The translations under genes were made by a program, and so were the position numbers. From assembly GCA_004352715.1 (NCBI GenBank), contig SCFE01000054.1, forward strand, positions 2,077,616 to 2,141,615: a stretch of DNA of 64,000 bases, written 5' to 3'. How positions within the stretch are numbered: the stretch's first letter is position 1; the number at the start of each line of letters is the position of its first letter. The notes beneath the pieces are model-generated. The model was not told where the DNA came from and ran no database searches. It saw nothing but the letters and a program-made list of their open reading frames with translations. Of this stretch, positions 50,321 to 60,670 are shown in pieces. The stretch comes from Hofstenia miamia (Eukaryota > Xenacoelomorpha > Acoela).

Positions 50321-50519
50321 TTATATATAGCTTCAACTTTATTAAATGTCTAAAAAATTGTAATATACATTGATTGGTTTGGAAAAAAATGTTACTTAGT
50401 TTTTTAATCCATTAATAAATTTTTGCAGTAATTGCAAGGATTTACTTAATATTCAAGATGCTCAAAGGCAAAGAAATGATTGATGCATTAGTAATGCGAG
50501 TCATTAAATATATATATAT

Positions 50520-50624
50520 NNNNNNNNNNNNNNNNNNNNNNNNNNNNNNNNNNNNNNNNNNNNNNNNNNNNNNNNNNNNNNNNNNNNNNNNNNNNNNNNN
50601 NNNNNNNNNNNNNNNNNNNNNNNN
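50520..50624. other. Assembly gap (105 N)
   Basis: (TA)n on both sides. It cuts the Penelope-like element that follows. Confidence 1.
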
Positions 50625-50967
50625 TATATATAGTACTTTGAAAACTGAACATCGTTTTAAGAACAAAGACAGCATTCTCGAAGACTTAGTTTCTTCAATA
50701 GTTTATAAATATCAATGTGACAATTGTAACAAATTGTACATTGGAGAAACAAGCCGCCATTTCGGGAAACGTATAAAAGAGCATATTAATGGACATTTAA
50801 ATACTGAAATATTTCAACACCATCATGAAATTAAAAAAGACAATTTTAACATCATTATAAAAACTAACAATACAAAAATAGGGGAAGCATTATACTTAAA
50901 GAAATTAGAACGGACCAACATACTAAACAAGCAAATGAATACATTTCAAAGATTACATCTATTTTAA
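50625..50967 (+). pseudogene. Penelope-like element, GIY-YIG endonuclease C-terminus
   Basis: About 110 codons to a TAA. The frame contains YKYQCDNCNKLYIGETSRHF followed by GKRIKEHING. This is the C-x-x-C-x-x-x-YIG-x-T-x-R-x-x-x-x-R pattern of the GIY-YIG endonuclease at the end of Penelope-like retroelement proteins. A downstream E (KIGEALYLKKLER) fits the conserved Glu. The reverse transcriptase part would lie in or before the gap and is not seen. Partial rather than obviously dead. Confidence 0.85.
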
Positions 50968-51042
50968 ATCTTATCATATACAATTATTTTAGTTAATTAT
51001 AAAGTGTAGTTTATAGTTTTGTAAAAAAAATTTTCTGGGAAA

Positions 51043-51085
51043 ATATTCTGACGATGATCAATAAAAGATCGAAACGCGTCAAATA
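51043..51085 (+). ncRNA. Candidate hammerhead ribozyme 3' of the Penelope-like frame
   Basis: CTGACGA at 51048-51054 fits the CUGANGA core. GATC at 51056-51059 can pair with GATC at 51067-51070, giving stem II. GAAA follows at 51071-51074, then a minimal ACGCGT stem III and a GTC cleavage triplet ending at 51080. The bases before and after can form a short stem I with one bulged A. One extra T sits between the core and stem II, so it may be weak or decayed. Penelope-like elements are known to carry hammerheads of this minimal kind near their ends. Confidence 0.45.
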
Positions 51086-51116
51086 GTGGATTCAATTTTA
51101 AAATGCATTTATGTAG

Positions 51117-51179
51117 CATTTCTTTTATATATATATATATATATATATACATATTTATATATATATATATATATATACA
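51117..51179. repeat. (TA)n microsatellite
   Basis: TA dinucleotides interrupted once by a CATATT block. Other arrays occur at 8843-8881, 25469-25503, 29733-29767, 46284-46306, 58000-58020 and 61928-61980. Confidence 0.95.
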
Positions 51180-53439
51180 GTATACGGTGGCGGATTTAGG
51201 AGGAAACAAAACGGAAGTTAATTTGTGCCACCTTAGTAAAAAGTTGGGAAGTTCCAAATTAGTGACAAATTTTTGCCATAGATTTGCAAAGTTACCCTAA
51301 AATTTATCAAACCTTGTAAGGATTTGGCAAATATTTGTCAAAATTTCCAATTTTTTTCAAGTAATCTTATACATTCTTATGAATATATCAAGAATATTCC
51401 AATATTATACATTTCATCTAACATCCACCAAGCTTTGGTATTTAATAAGTTATAAAAAACAGAGGAAAGAACTGCTTCCACAGTATATATAAATGAGTGC
51501 ACAGTTATTAAAATAGTAAATAGAATCAGTACTGTTTCAGTGCAGATATGTTAATTAAGACACATTTTTGTTGAAGAATGGAGGGCTTGTTTCTTCACTT
51601 TTCTCGAAAAAAATTTCAAGTCTCTACCTAAAAAATACAGGTCTTTTTCTCTTAGGAGAAATTTCAAAAATATCCTCACTTTTTTTGAAAAATCACACCT
51701 AAGAGAGTTAAATTAAAATCCTAGAAAAACCATAGATTCCTCTATATGAGCTATTTTAATTCCCCAAATGCTTGTCGCTGGCCACATCCCTGGTCTTGTT
51801 GCAGTCAGCATAAGTTGGATATTTTTCAAATACTATATCGTACGCAATCAAAGTGCTCGATGAAACTGGCCCTTTGTATGAATTACAAAAGCTGTTTACT
51901 GAATCAATTTAAAATTGTTAAGTACATTAATGACATAACGTTTCAGATATTCTGCACACCCAAGGTATTTGTTAGAGGCCTAAACCTACTAAAATGCAAA
52001 TTCATTTCTTCAAAGACCTTCCCTAATCAGCTAAGTTCATTTAATTCTCAAATTACCGATTTGTTAAGAATCACTAGTTTAAAAGTTATTGATGGGACAC
52101 TTTATTTCGAGACGTCTTTTTCTATACTCGAATAATTTGAAATTGTAATTACTAAATGTTACAGAAAAGGTATTTTTCTAGAAAAAAAATTTTTATTTGA
52201 GTTTGTACAAATTAATGTTTGGTTTTCGTGCAATTTTTTCAAGTAAAAACAGAAATTTTTCAAACTATTTTTTTGTGTTAAAACAGTTAATATTTCAGGT
52301 GTACATAATTTAGGTTAGGATATTTGGTTTATTGCTATTTTTGTGAATTTGGGTTTTGGTAAACTCCGCTTAATTGAAAGCGGGTTTACAAAAGTAAACC
52401 TAAGTTGTTTGTCACTCAGTGTATTTTAGTTTAAACTAGAATGCGCAGCGCGATTACGGTTGTCAAACTAAAACAAACGGATTACAGTTGTCGTAAATTC
52501 GTTGGTGGAGCGATTACGGCCGGACAGGGACACACAATATTTTTTATATATATTTTTGATCTTGCAAGCCTAGTGTTTGAGGAAGTTAATTTCACAAGTT
52601 ATATGGTTTTTTACTAAAAAATTTAATATTGTCATTTAGGTTTTATTATTAAGATCTATTAAAAACTTATTTGTTATTTTGATAATCGGGAACTAATGTT
52701 CTAAATGTATGCAGACACGTTTTGCTTTAAATAATAAGTTTTAAAAAAGTCAAATTTAAGAAACAATTTAAAAATTCGGTCAGACAGACCCTATCAAGCT
52801 TGGCTACCAACCAAGCAGAAACTGAAAATTTGGCAATGGTGTGATATAGAGTTCAGGAATGGTACAAAAATACTAAATTTGAAGAAAATTCCCGGGTACG
52901 GATACGTTCATTGTATTCGGTTACTTTGATTTTAGTAGGACGCAGTTGAAACGTGTTATTATATAGGCACAAATTTTGTAATTTCGAAGCTATATTTTCT
53001 TATGGTTTTACAAGATTAATTTCAAGTTTTTCTTAATCTTAATGAGAGAAGCAGCATTGACACCAGAAATACCAGTTCTTTCCATAAAGAAGGATGGTGC
53101 TCCTAAAGTTCTGCAAAATTATAGCAGAAACCAAGGTTAAATCGTTGTCTAAGAAATGCGAAATTACCAGTCATTAAAAACCGTTTGAAACCGTGCTAGT
53201 GAAAATGAGTCGGTTCGGTTTCGGTCTGTGTGAAAACCGCGGTTTCGCTTTCGGTTCGGTTTACCGTCGACCTCTGGCACGAAATCAACATTTTTAAAGC
53301 TTTATAATATAGTATATGAAAAGCTCATTAAATTTGCAGTCGAGTTAATATGTAATTTGAGATCAATATATGACTATCATTTGAGGAATAAGTGTTTATT
53401 TTTTAAAAATATATGTCGGTCCCTTTTTTCCACGGTCTA
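51180..53439. other. Unrecognised DNA
   Basis: A 129-codon frame at 51746-52135 has no recognisable domain and no supporting context. A block of CGGTTCGGTTT motifs lies at about 53200-53265 and may be a repeat end. No gene supported. Confidence 0.4.
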
Positions 53440-54180
53440 TGTTGGGTATGATTCAGAGTATTGTCCAGATCTAGTACACTGAAGACTTGTCAACGAGCCG
53501 AGCTTCTAACGAGCTGAGCCGAGCTTGAGCACAGTATTTGATATACAACGAGCTCAAAACGAGCCTATTTTAGGCAAAGCAAGTTTATAGTTCTGCTTGT
53601 TAATTTGATTATGGACATTTTTCATATTTTTTGCAGTCAGTATACCTTTCCTATAATCTTATTTTAGAAATGTTTATTAAATAATAGGAAGAGTTATGTA
53701 AAAATTTTGGACACAATATTTTTAAAAAAATACGGAGCTAAAACGAGCCTCATTCAAAGATTTTATGTGACGAGCCGCGCCGAACTTACACACAATTTAA
53801 ACGAGCCGATCCGAGCCAAGCCGAGCCGAGCTTGGAAATGTCGGCTCGTTGACAAGTCTGGTACACTGATGTGTGGTTAAACTCCGGGTCTGCGCAGAAC
53901 AATTATACTCGGAACTCACACTCTACTATGTCATATTTTCATCTAGAGATCTGATGAGAACCGCGTGGGAATATCACGGGGATCTCACAATAACTTCCAC
54001 ATGGGCATCAGTTTGTGAATGGAAGTCCATCTTGCTTCATGTACAACTCTTTTTTTGTTTTACTTCTGTAGAACTTCTTTGAAAAACAATTTTTCAAATA
54101 TTAACATTTTTGTTAATCAATATTTAATCGAATTTAAAGTAATTTAATAAAAATCTAAACTAGTTTTGTGAATACACTAC
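53440..54180 (+). repeat. Dispersed repeat, copy 2 (host of the hAT MITE)
   Basis: Partner of 28195-28680, interrupted by the MITE at 53482-53860. It has the intact empty site corresponding to the small MITE at 28254-28392. Confidence 0.7.
53482..53860. mobile_element. hAT-type MITE with perfect 8-bp target duplication, copy 2
   Basis: Same family as 28723-29067, reverse-oriented. Flanks are GTACACTG on both sides (53474-53481 and 53861-53868). The interior is 34 bp longer and carries the same TATTTGATATACAACGAGC block. Confidence 0.9.
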
Positions 54181-54339
54181 TGTTGTGAAATTGAATTTAT
54201 AGTTCTCAAGTAAAATGTTATTTTATTAAACTTTAGATCCCGGAAGAGTACAATTTTATGTATAACCGATTTACGTCATAATCCGATTTATCCAATAAGA
54301 AATTAGGAGTTTTTAAGCAGATCAGTTCCTCTTCAAAGA

Positions 54340-55366
54340 TGGCTGATTCATGACGTAAATATAAGCATGCCTCAAAAGAAGATAAAAGTCGTATTTTAGC
54401 TGGCTCAAGATCAGAAGAAGGTATATATGCAATTTCAAAAAATTTAGGCATAAAATACGGCAAAACGCATTTCTCGGCAAGATCATTAACCAGTATGAAA
54501 ACGATGTCACCGTCATTCAAACTTAACTGATATTCACAGAGAATTTCTAAGGCAGAAGGTTAATGAATATCCCACTATAACACTGAAAACCTTGAAGGAG
54601 AAACTATTTAATGATTTGCAGTTAAATGTTAGTATCTTCACTATTGACCGCCATCTTGACGACATGCATTAGACTCTAAAGAAACTTGTTGTTCAGCCTC
54701 AAGAACGCAACAATTAACACAACAAAGACCTTCGTCATAATTATGCTGCATGGTTAAGGGACAATGCAATGCTATCCCAGAGAATTTATATTGATGAAAT
54801 AAATTACAACATATGGGTATCACGATCATTTGGTCGTTCACAGTGAGGTGTAGCAGCAGCAATTATCTGTCCATCTACAAGGGGTGCCAATCTAAATATT
54901 ATTGCTGCATTTGACATTTCAGGTTTGGTCCACTTTGAGACGCATCAAGGAGAAACCCATTTGATTTTCAATGAATTTATACATATTTGTTCTCAAAAGC
55001 TGTAGGAACCAAATCTCATATTTATAATGGATAATGCTCCAGCCAACAAACGGTCCAAAGATTTTATTCCTACCGCAAATCACACTATTAAATATTATTT
55101 CCATATTCGCCAATGTTTAATCCAATTGAAGAATATTTTGCTTCATTTAAGGCTGCAGTAAAACGTTATTTGCAAGAACACAGATCAGAAATCCTTGACC
55201 CACCAGTAGATGTTTCTCTTATAAATCATCGTTTTAAAATATTTAAAAAAGCAGCAGACGAAGTGAAGGGCACAATTTTGTCTTACCATACTGCAAATTA
55301 TGATAGGCATCAAATGACATTTAGGCCCTATTCCAAACGCAATTGCAAAGGAAGATGTATAGATTA
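54340..55366 (+). pseudogene. Tc1/IS630-superfamily DDE transposase, multiply broken
   Basis: Broken frames in order give SEEGIYAISKNLGI (HTH-like), EYPTITLKTLKEKLFND, RIYIDEINYNIWVSRSFGRS with the first catalytic Asp (54793), IFIMDNAPAN with the second (55030), and YSPMFNPIEEYFASFKAAVK with the final Glu. The last acid lies about 33 codons after the second Asp. The closing 84 codons (55113-55366) are open. At least five stops and two frameshifts precede them. A different lineage from the other Tc1-type relics here. Confidence 0.75.
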
Positions 55367-55499
55367 GTAATTTTTGTTGAATTTTTAAAAATGTTCTAAT
55401 TGAATTTTTAAATAGAATATGTTTTGTGGTTCAGTCTCCATTCCTTTTGATACCCAACGTGGTTTTGGAGAACACATTTTTTGTAATTAAACAGTTTAC

Positions 55500-57400
55500 T
55501 CTTTCCGTGGTTATGGAAAATGCAGACTATGACTCCAATCCCAAAAGTACAAAAAATTAAATCTCCTGGTGAATGTAGACCAATTCTAATTACTGAAATT
55601 GCTGCAAGAGGTTTGGAAAGAATATAAGTAAATTAACAGAATCTATATCTAAAAAATGATAAATAACTACCAGTTTGCATATAAAAAGGTCAATCAACAT
55701 GAAGTGGCTTGAGGTTTAAGCGAATTTGATAGAAACATAAGATATTGTGTGCATAATTATGGTTGACTTTGTATAAGCTTTTAACACTGTTAAGCAAGAT
55801 AATTTACTTAAATAAACTGGATCAATATGATAAAATTCGTAAATATTTACCATGGTATAATTCATTTCTAAGAGAAAGAATTCATATTTCAAAATTACAA
55901 TGAGTATTAAAGTCAAATCAAAGGGCGTTTCTGAAGGTACAGTATGTGACCCTAGATTATTTCCAGTAATTAGTAATGAAACTAATTATATTAAAAAATA
56001 TGCCGATGATTTTCCAACCACAGAAATTGATAAAGAATAAGATACCCTTGAAAATAGCTACACAAAGTGTAGTATCTATTAGATAAAGCGAAACCCTTGC
56101 AAAATAGCTACACAAAGTGTAGTATCTATTAGATAAAGCGAAACCCTTGCAAAATAGCTACACAAAGTGTAGTATCTATTAGATAAAGCGAAACCCTTGC
56201 AAAATAGCTACACAAAGTGTAGTATCTATTAGATAAAGCGAAACCCTTGCAAAATAGCTACACAAAGTGTAGTATCTATTAGATAAAGCGAAACCCTTGC
56301 AAAATAGCTACACAAAGTGTAGTATCTATTAGATAAAGCGAAACCCTTGCAAAATAGCTACACAAAGTGTAGTATCTATTAGATAAAGCGAAACCCTTGC
56401 AAAATAGCTACACAAAGTGTAGTATCTATTAGATAAAGCGAAACCCTTGCAAAATAGCTACACAAAGTGTAGTATCTATTAGATAAAGCGAAACCCTTGC
56501 AAAATAGCTACACAAAGTGTAGTATCTATTAGATAAAGCGAAACCCTTGCAAAATAGCTACACAAAGTGTAGTATCTATTAGATAAAGCGAAACCCTTGC
56601 AAAATAGCTACACAAAGTGTAGTATCTATTAGATAAAGCGAAACCCTTGCAAAATAGCTACACAAAGTGTAGTATCTATTAGATAAAGCGAAACCCTTGC
56701 AAAATAGCTACACAAAGTGTAGTATCTATTAGATAAAGCGAAACCCTTGCAAAATAGCTACACAAAGTGTAGTATCTATTAGATAAAGCGAAACCCTTGC
56801 AAAATAGCTACACAAAGTGTAGTATCTATTAGATAAAGCGAAACCCTTGCAAAATAGCTACACAAAGTGTAGTATCTATTAGATAAAGCGAAACCCTTGC
56901 AAAATAGCTACACAAAGTGTAGTATCTATTAGATAAAGCGAAACCCTTGCAAAATAGCTACACAAAGTGTAGTATCTATTAGATAAAGCGAAACCCTTGC
57001 AAAATAGCTACACAAAGTGTAGTATCTATTAGATAAAGCGAAACCCTTGCAAAATAGCTAAAATAGATCAAAAACTTTATTGACAAAGGAGAAGTGCAAA
57101 AATTGACAATATGTGGAGATTAAACGTATGGAAGAAACCCAACTTTTGGGTGTATATTTCAATTCATCATTAAACCTTAAATCAGAAATTCAAACAAGAT
57201 TAAGAAAAGGCAGAAAGGCTCTATTAATGTGATCTTACTTGAAAAGAAAAGGTTTCAATGAAAATTACTTAAAACGTTTTTCTAACTCTCAAATCGTTCG
57301 CAAATTAACATATGAACCAACTGGTATTTCCAGAGCAAACATTGAAAAATTGAATTATATATCATCAAGAGTCACCAAAATTTCAATACGCGTGCACCAA
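55500..57400 (+). pseudogene. LINE reverse transcriptase, interrupted by a tandem array
   Basis: Before the array: TPIPKVQKIKSPGECRPILI, a motif A relic (MVDF..AFNTV), KGVSEGTVCDPRLFPV (motif B region) and IKKYADDFPTTEIDKE with the YADD catalytic motif at about 55998. After the array: ETQLLGVYFNSSLNLKSEIQ then TRLRKGRKALLM and NYLKRF, the usual block following the thumb. Many stops. The array at 56044-57060 lies exactly between these halves. Confidence 0.75.
56044..57060. repeat. 50-bp tandem array, 20 copies, each with a hairpin
   Basis: Twenty copies of a 50-bp unit plus a 20-bp tail. All units but the first are identical by eye. Each contains CTACAC-AAA-GTGTAG, a perfect 6-bp stem, extendable by AATAG/CTATT around a TAT bulge. 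The first unit differs at its left edge and merges into LINE coding sequence, so the unit probably arose from the LINE itself. No spacers, so not a CRISPR array. Confidence 0.97.
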
Positions 57401-58449
57401 AAATTAGAAATAGGGTAAAACGCGAATGTTTAAAAACTAAATTTGATACTAATCGCTGTTTATTAAGTTAGATGCTAACAAATATGCAGTTAAAAGCGAA
57501 AGACTAAAAGGTTACAATTTGCTTTTTTTGACAGAACTAATTACAAGAAATGAACCTTGCACTACATTGAAACAAACTGAAAAACGAAATTTTAAGTCAC
57601 AAATTTGGGCAGTTTCCTGTAGATTTATCATAATGTTTTGTGTATACATTGATTAAGGGTGCATCAAGGATTATAACTATAATTGACAACACATCAAATA
57701 TCATAAATTTGCTTTAAATTGATATTACACTACACTGCTTGTATAAGTAAATTACATAATTCTCTGAGGTTAACAACTTAAGCTTCCTGTCTACAAAATA
57801 ATGAATTATGTACAAGTAGATTAGTACTATAATTTTATTAATTCAATGTCAGAAGATGGCATGCATCATGTACATGAGCAGTCATTTTCAAGAGATGGCA
57901 GGGAAATAAAATTGATAAAACAATTTAGTATCTGTGGCTTAAGGTAATATTTTATGTTGTAATTTCCGCTATAGCCCTATTTTAGAATTAGTTGTATATA
58001 AATATATATATATATATATATTTAGAATTGATATTGAAAAAACTCTTGTAATCAATTCTAAACTTCAAAGCAATTGTTGAATTTTAACAAATAAGATCCT
58101 ACTCGAACAACAAAAATAAATAACCATCCTACGCTCAGACCTGCAGGGCCTAGGCCCGGCCAGTGCCCGGTATTTGTCCTACCACACCCCAGACTCGCAA
58201 TATCATTGTTTAGCAATAATAGTTGTCAATCTGAACAGTAGTCCCATTGCAACATCATATCGATTGCATGCTAGTAATGCATTTGTTTTGGCATCAAGCG
58301 CTTAGTTCGTATGTTCAAATATAATGCAATCGGTTAAAACATTTACAATTAAAATAAAAAAACACTTCAAAGTTTAATCAACGGTTTCGCAAATATTCAC
58401 AACTAGCAAATCATTGTGATTAGCAAACACATGTTTTGTTTATCAAGAC
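57401..58449. other. Region upstream of the BT1-type gene
   Basis: LINE decay up to about 57600, then non-coding DNA with (TA)n at 58000-58020. No exon recognised. The promoter of the following gene must lie here, but no motif is clear. Confidence 0.4.
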
Positions 58450-60105
58450 ATGTCTAGTTGTTCTGAATCTGTCAGCAATGCATCCATTGAAGAACTATTA
58501 CAAAAAGGAGCAACTGAAATGGACAAACGTTCAGGATCTAGTTATGTCTTTGATGAACCCAAGACAGAAGAAATAAATTACCTTGCACTTCAGAATATTG
58601 GGGTATTCTTGCATGCCTTTCTGTTAAGTATTGTTTCCATTACAGGGGGTAGCTTTAGTTACGCATTTTTCCTAATGTACTTAGATATAGATGGGAACTT
58701 GTATAACATCATAAATGCAATAGTTATACTACCGCTAAGCCTTAAAGTTTTTCTTGCTGCCATTAATGACTGCATACCGATATTTGGTCTCCGCAGAAAA
58801 CCATACATGATTATCGGGTGGATTGGAACAATGCTCTTATCAGGAGGCTTGTATCTTGCTCCTTTTCCAAAGTCACGTTATGTTAATTATGATATGAATT
58901 CCACAGTCGACTGCAGTGACCTCTACAATCAAAAGTTAAGCAGTAATATTACCTTGAGAGGAACTGATGAAGAATACACAACTTATGCAATGGTTTATCT
59001 CGCTGCTTACACTCTAATTTGCGGTACTGTAGCCATTTCAGACGCTGCGATGGATGGCTTGATGGTCCAATATGCAAGACTAGAGAAAGAGTCACAACGA
59101 GGAAAAATGCAGACATTTATGTATGCAAGTAAGCAATCCGGCGAAATTCTGCGTACATTAGTCGCAGCAGTTGGACTAAATTGGTATGAGTACGGGGGAC
59201 CATGGTGCAAAGGTATTTCAATTCCTGGAATGTATTTAATGACCTTTATTGTATCAATCATAGCCATTCCAGTTGTGATTTTCTTGACTAAAGAACAGCC
59301 TGTTAAAAATCCACCGTTGTTTAGAAATTGGCTGCGAAAGCTATGGTACTGCATAACCACAAAGGCAGTTCAGAGGGTAGTAATATTTACATTTATACAT
59401 TCTGCAGCCTTGGATTTTTCATCTCCTGCTGACAGCATGATAATGAAGTATTGGGCGAAAATTGACAATCTCACATTTAACATAGCAAACATTGTAAGCG
59501 GCTTCCTTCAACCACTAGGAACAGTTATTTTTGGCATGTATCTTCGCAATTATGATTGGCGCATAACGGTTGCATGGACCCAGATAACAACAAGCATGTT
59601 TAATGCAGTACTACTTTTTGTTACTATTTTTAACATCTTACGTAATCAATACTTCTATGCCTCCGACGCTACTGCTACCGCAATATTTAACGCAATCAAT
59701 AGCATATGCACCCTTCTAATTGCTGTTGAAATGGCAGAATCCGAGATCGAAGGTGTATTTTATGGTCTAGTTACGAGCGCTAATAACCTAGCCCGAACCG
59801 TTGGCAAAATATCAGGCAATATTGTTGCTATTCCTTTTAAGGTTGGAACAGACAAACGATATGTTCAAGATAACACATCCGATAGAATCGTAGTTGCATC
59901 AAGTGAGTTTCTAACTCTTATTGTGGAAAATGTTTTGATCTTTATTGTGTTACCCTTTCTACCCAGTGGTGTTAGAGCAGCCCGAGATTGGAAAATGACA
60001 TTCGGCATTTCGAAATCTGGAGGAATTACCATTGTTGTGCTTTTTATATTTCTGCTCCTTTTTTCAATTTCGTATTCTTTTATTTCGCCATACATTGGGC
60101 TATAG
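58450..60105 (+). CDS. BT1 / folate-biopterin transporter family membrane protein
   Basis: An intact intronless frame of 551 codons. Residues 1-45 are hydrophilic, then about 10-12 hydrophobic segments follow. Family marks are a Lys-Val-Phe segment before NDCIPIFGLRRKPYMIIGWI (about residues 107-126; compare D-x-x-P-x-F-G-x-R-R-x-P-Y), a second-half motif ISDAAMDGLMVQYARLE then RGKMQTFMY, WAKIDNLTFNIANIVSGFL, and a C-terminal FYGLVTSANNLARTVG block. The family transports folates, pterins or related compounds across membranes in protists, plants and bacteria. The substrate here cannot be read from sequence. G at -3 of the start is acceptable. AATAAA lies at 60302-60307. A distant MFS such as an SLC33-type transporter is the main alternative. 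Lack of introns may mean retroposition or transfer. Confidence 0.8.
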   Translation: MSSCSESVSNASIEELLQKGATEMDKRSGSSYVFDEPKTEEINYLALQNIGVFLHAFLLSIVSITGGSFSYAFFLMYLDIDGNLYNIINAIVILPLSLKVFLAAINDCIPIFGLRRKPYMIIGWIGTMLLSGGLYLAPFPKSRYVNYDMNSTVDCSDLYNQKLSSNITLRGTDEEYTTYAMVYLAAYTLICGTVAISDAAMDGLMVQYARLEKESQRGKMQTFMYASKQSGEILRTLVAAVGLNWYEYGGPWCKGISIPGMYLMTFIVSIIAIPVVIFLTKEQPVKNPPLFRNWLRKLWYCITTKAVQRVVIFTFIHSAALDFSSPADSMIMKYWAKIDNLTFNIANIVSGFLQPLGTVIFGMYLRNYDWRITVAWTQITTSMFNAVLLFVTIFNILRNQYFYASDATATAIFNAINSICTLLIAVEMAESEIEGVFYGLVTSANNLARTVGKISGNIVAIPFKVGTDKRYVQDNTSDRIVVASSEFLTLIVENVLIFIVLPFLPSGVRAARDWKMTFGISKSGGITIVVLFIFLLLFSISYSFISPYIGL

Positions 60106-60310
60106 ATGAAAATGTCCTTTTTGAAAACAATCTTCACTCAAAGTCTAAATTGAATGAAGCTTTGGAGATTAATTGACACTTTTATCAAAATCGCAAACTT
60201 TTAAGTACTTGGATTTGAAAATTCGAATTGATTGCGAAAACAGTTTAGCTATAGTTGGCGATGTCCTTGTTGAAGACAACCTTTACTCAAAGCCTAAAAT
60301 GAATAAAGCG
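60100..60310 (+). repeat. Duplicated block in the 3' UTR of the BT1-type gene
   Basis: About 60 bp starting at the CTATAG that contains the stop codon (60100) recurs, diverged, from about 60249. Shared pieces are GATGTCCTT, TTGAAGACAA-like and ACTCAAAG.CTAAA. The second copy ends in AATAAA (60302-60307), a likely poly(A) signal. Confidence 0.65.
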
Positions 60311-60409
60311 AAATGAACTTAGGTCACCATTTTGTCGTTGTCTACTGTTAATATTTTATAGAAAAAATTCTTGTTAGAGAAAGTTTAACTACAAACAATA
60401 ACCATTGCC

Positions 60410-60670
60410 TTAGTTGTTCCTCAAGGCTCTATCCTAGAACCTCTTCTTTTCTTGATATTCATCAATGATTTCATTCAATCTACTTCTACTCTTTTATCTT
60501 CTTACATGTTGTATGCAGATGATACTAGAATATTTTCATCTAACTATGTTGATCAATATTTTTCTAAAAAACCAGCCGTTTGGTCTCTTGACAAGGACCT
60601 TTCTTCCCATCTTCCCAAATCAGAGGAACTCTTTATTAGATCTTTAAACTCTTTCTGCTCCATGCCTTTT
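60410..60670 (+). pseudogene. LINE reverse transcriptase fragment (motifs B and C)
   Basis: The plus strand reads VVPQGSILEPLLFLIFINDF (motif B) and SYMLYADDTRIFSSN (motif C, YADD), then degenerates. A P-for-G change is not seen, but SILEP replaces the usual S-x-L-G-P. No 5' part nearby. Confidence 0.75.

Noticed and set aside
51746-52135. 129-codon open frame
   Set aside because: No recognisable domain, no splice or repeat context, and biased toward low-complexity AT-derived residues. It could be chance.
53160-53280. CGGTTCGGTTT-rich block suggesting a MITE end
   Set aside because: Only one convincing end. No matching inverted partner or target duplication found.
56044-57060. CRISPR-like appearance of the 50-bp array
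   Set aside because: Units are directly contiguous with no spacers, and the context is a eukaryotic LINE.
59007-59360. Antisense 117-codon frame within the BT1-type gene
   Set aside because: Shadow of the plus-strand transporter.
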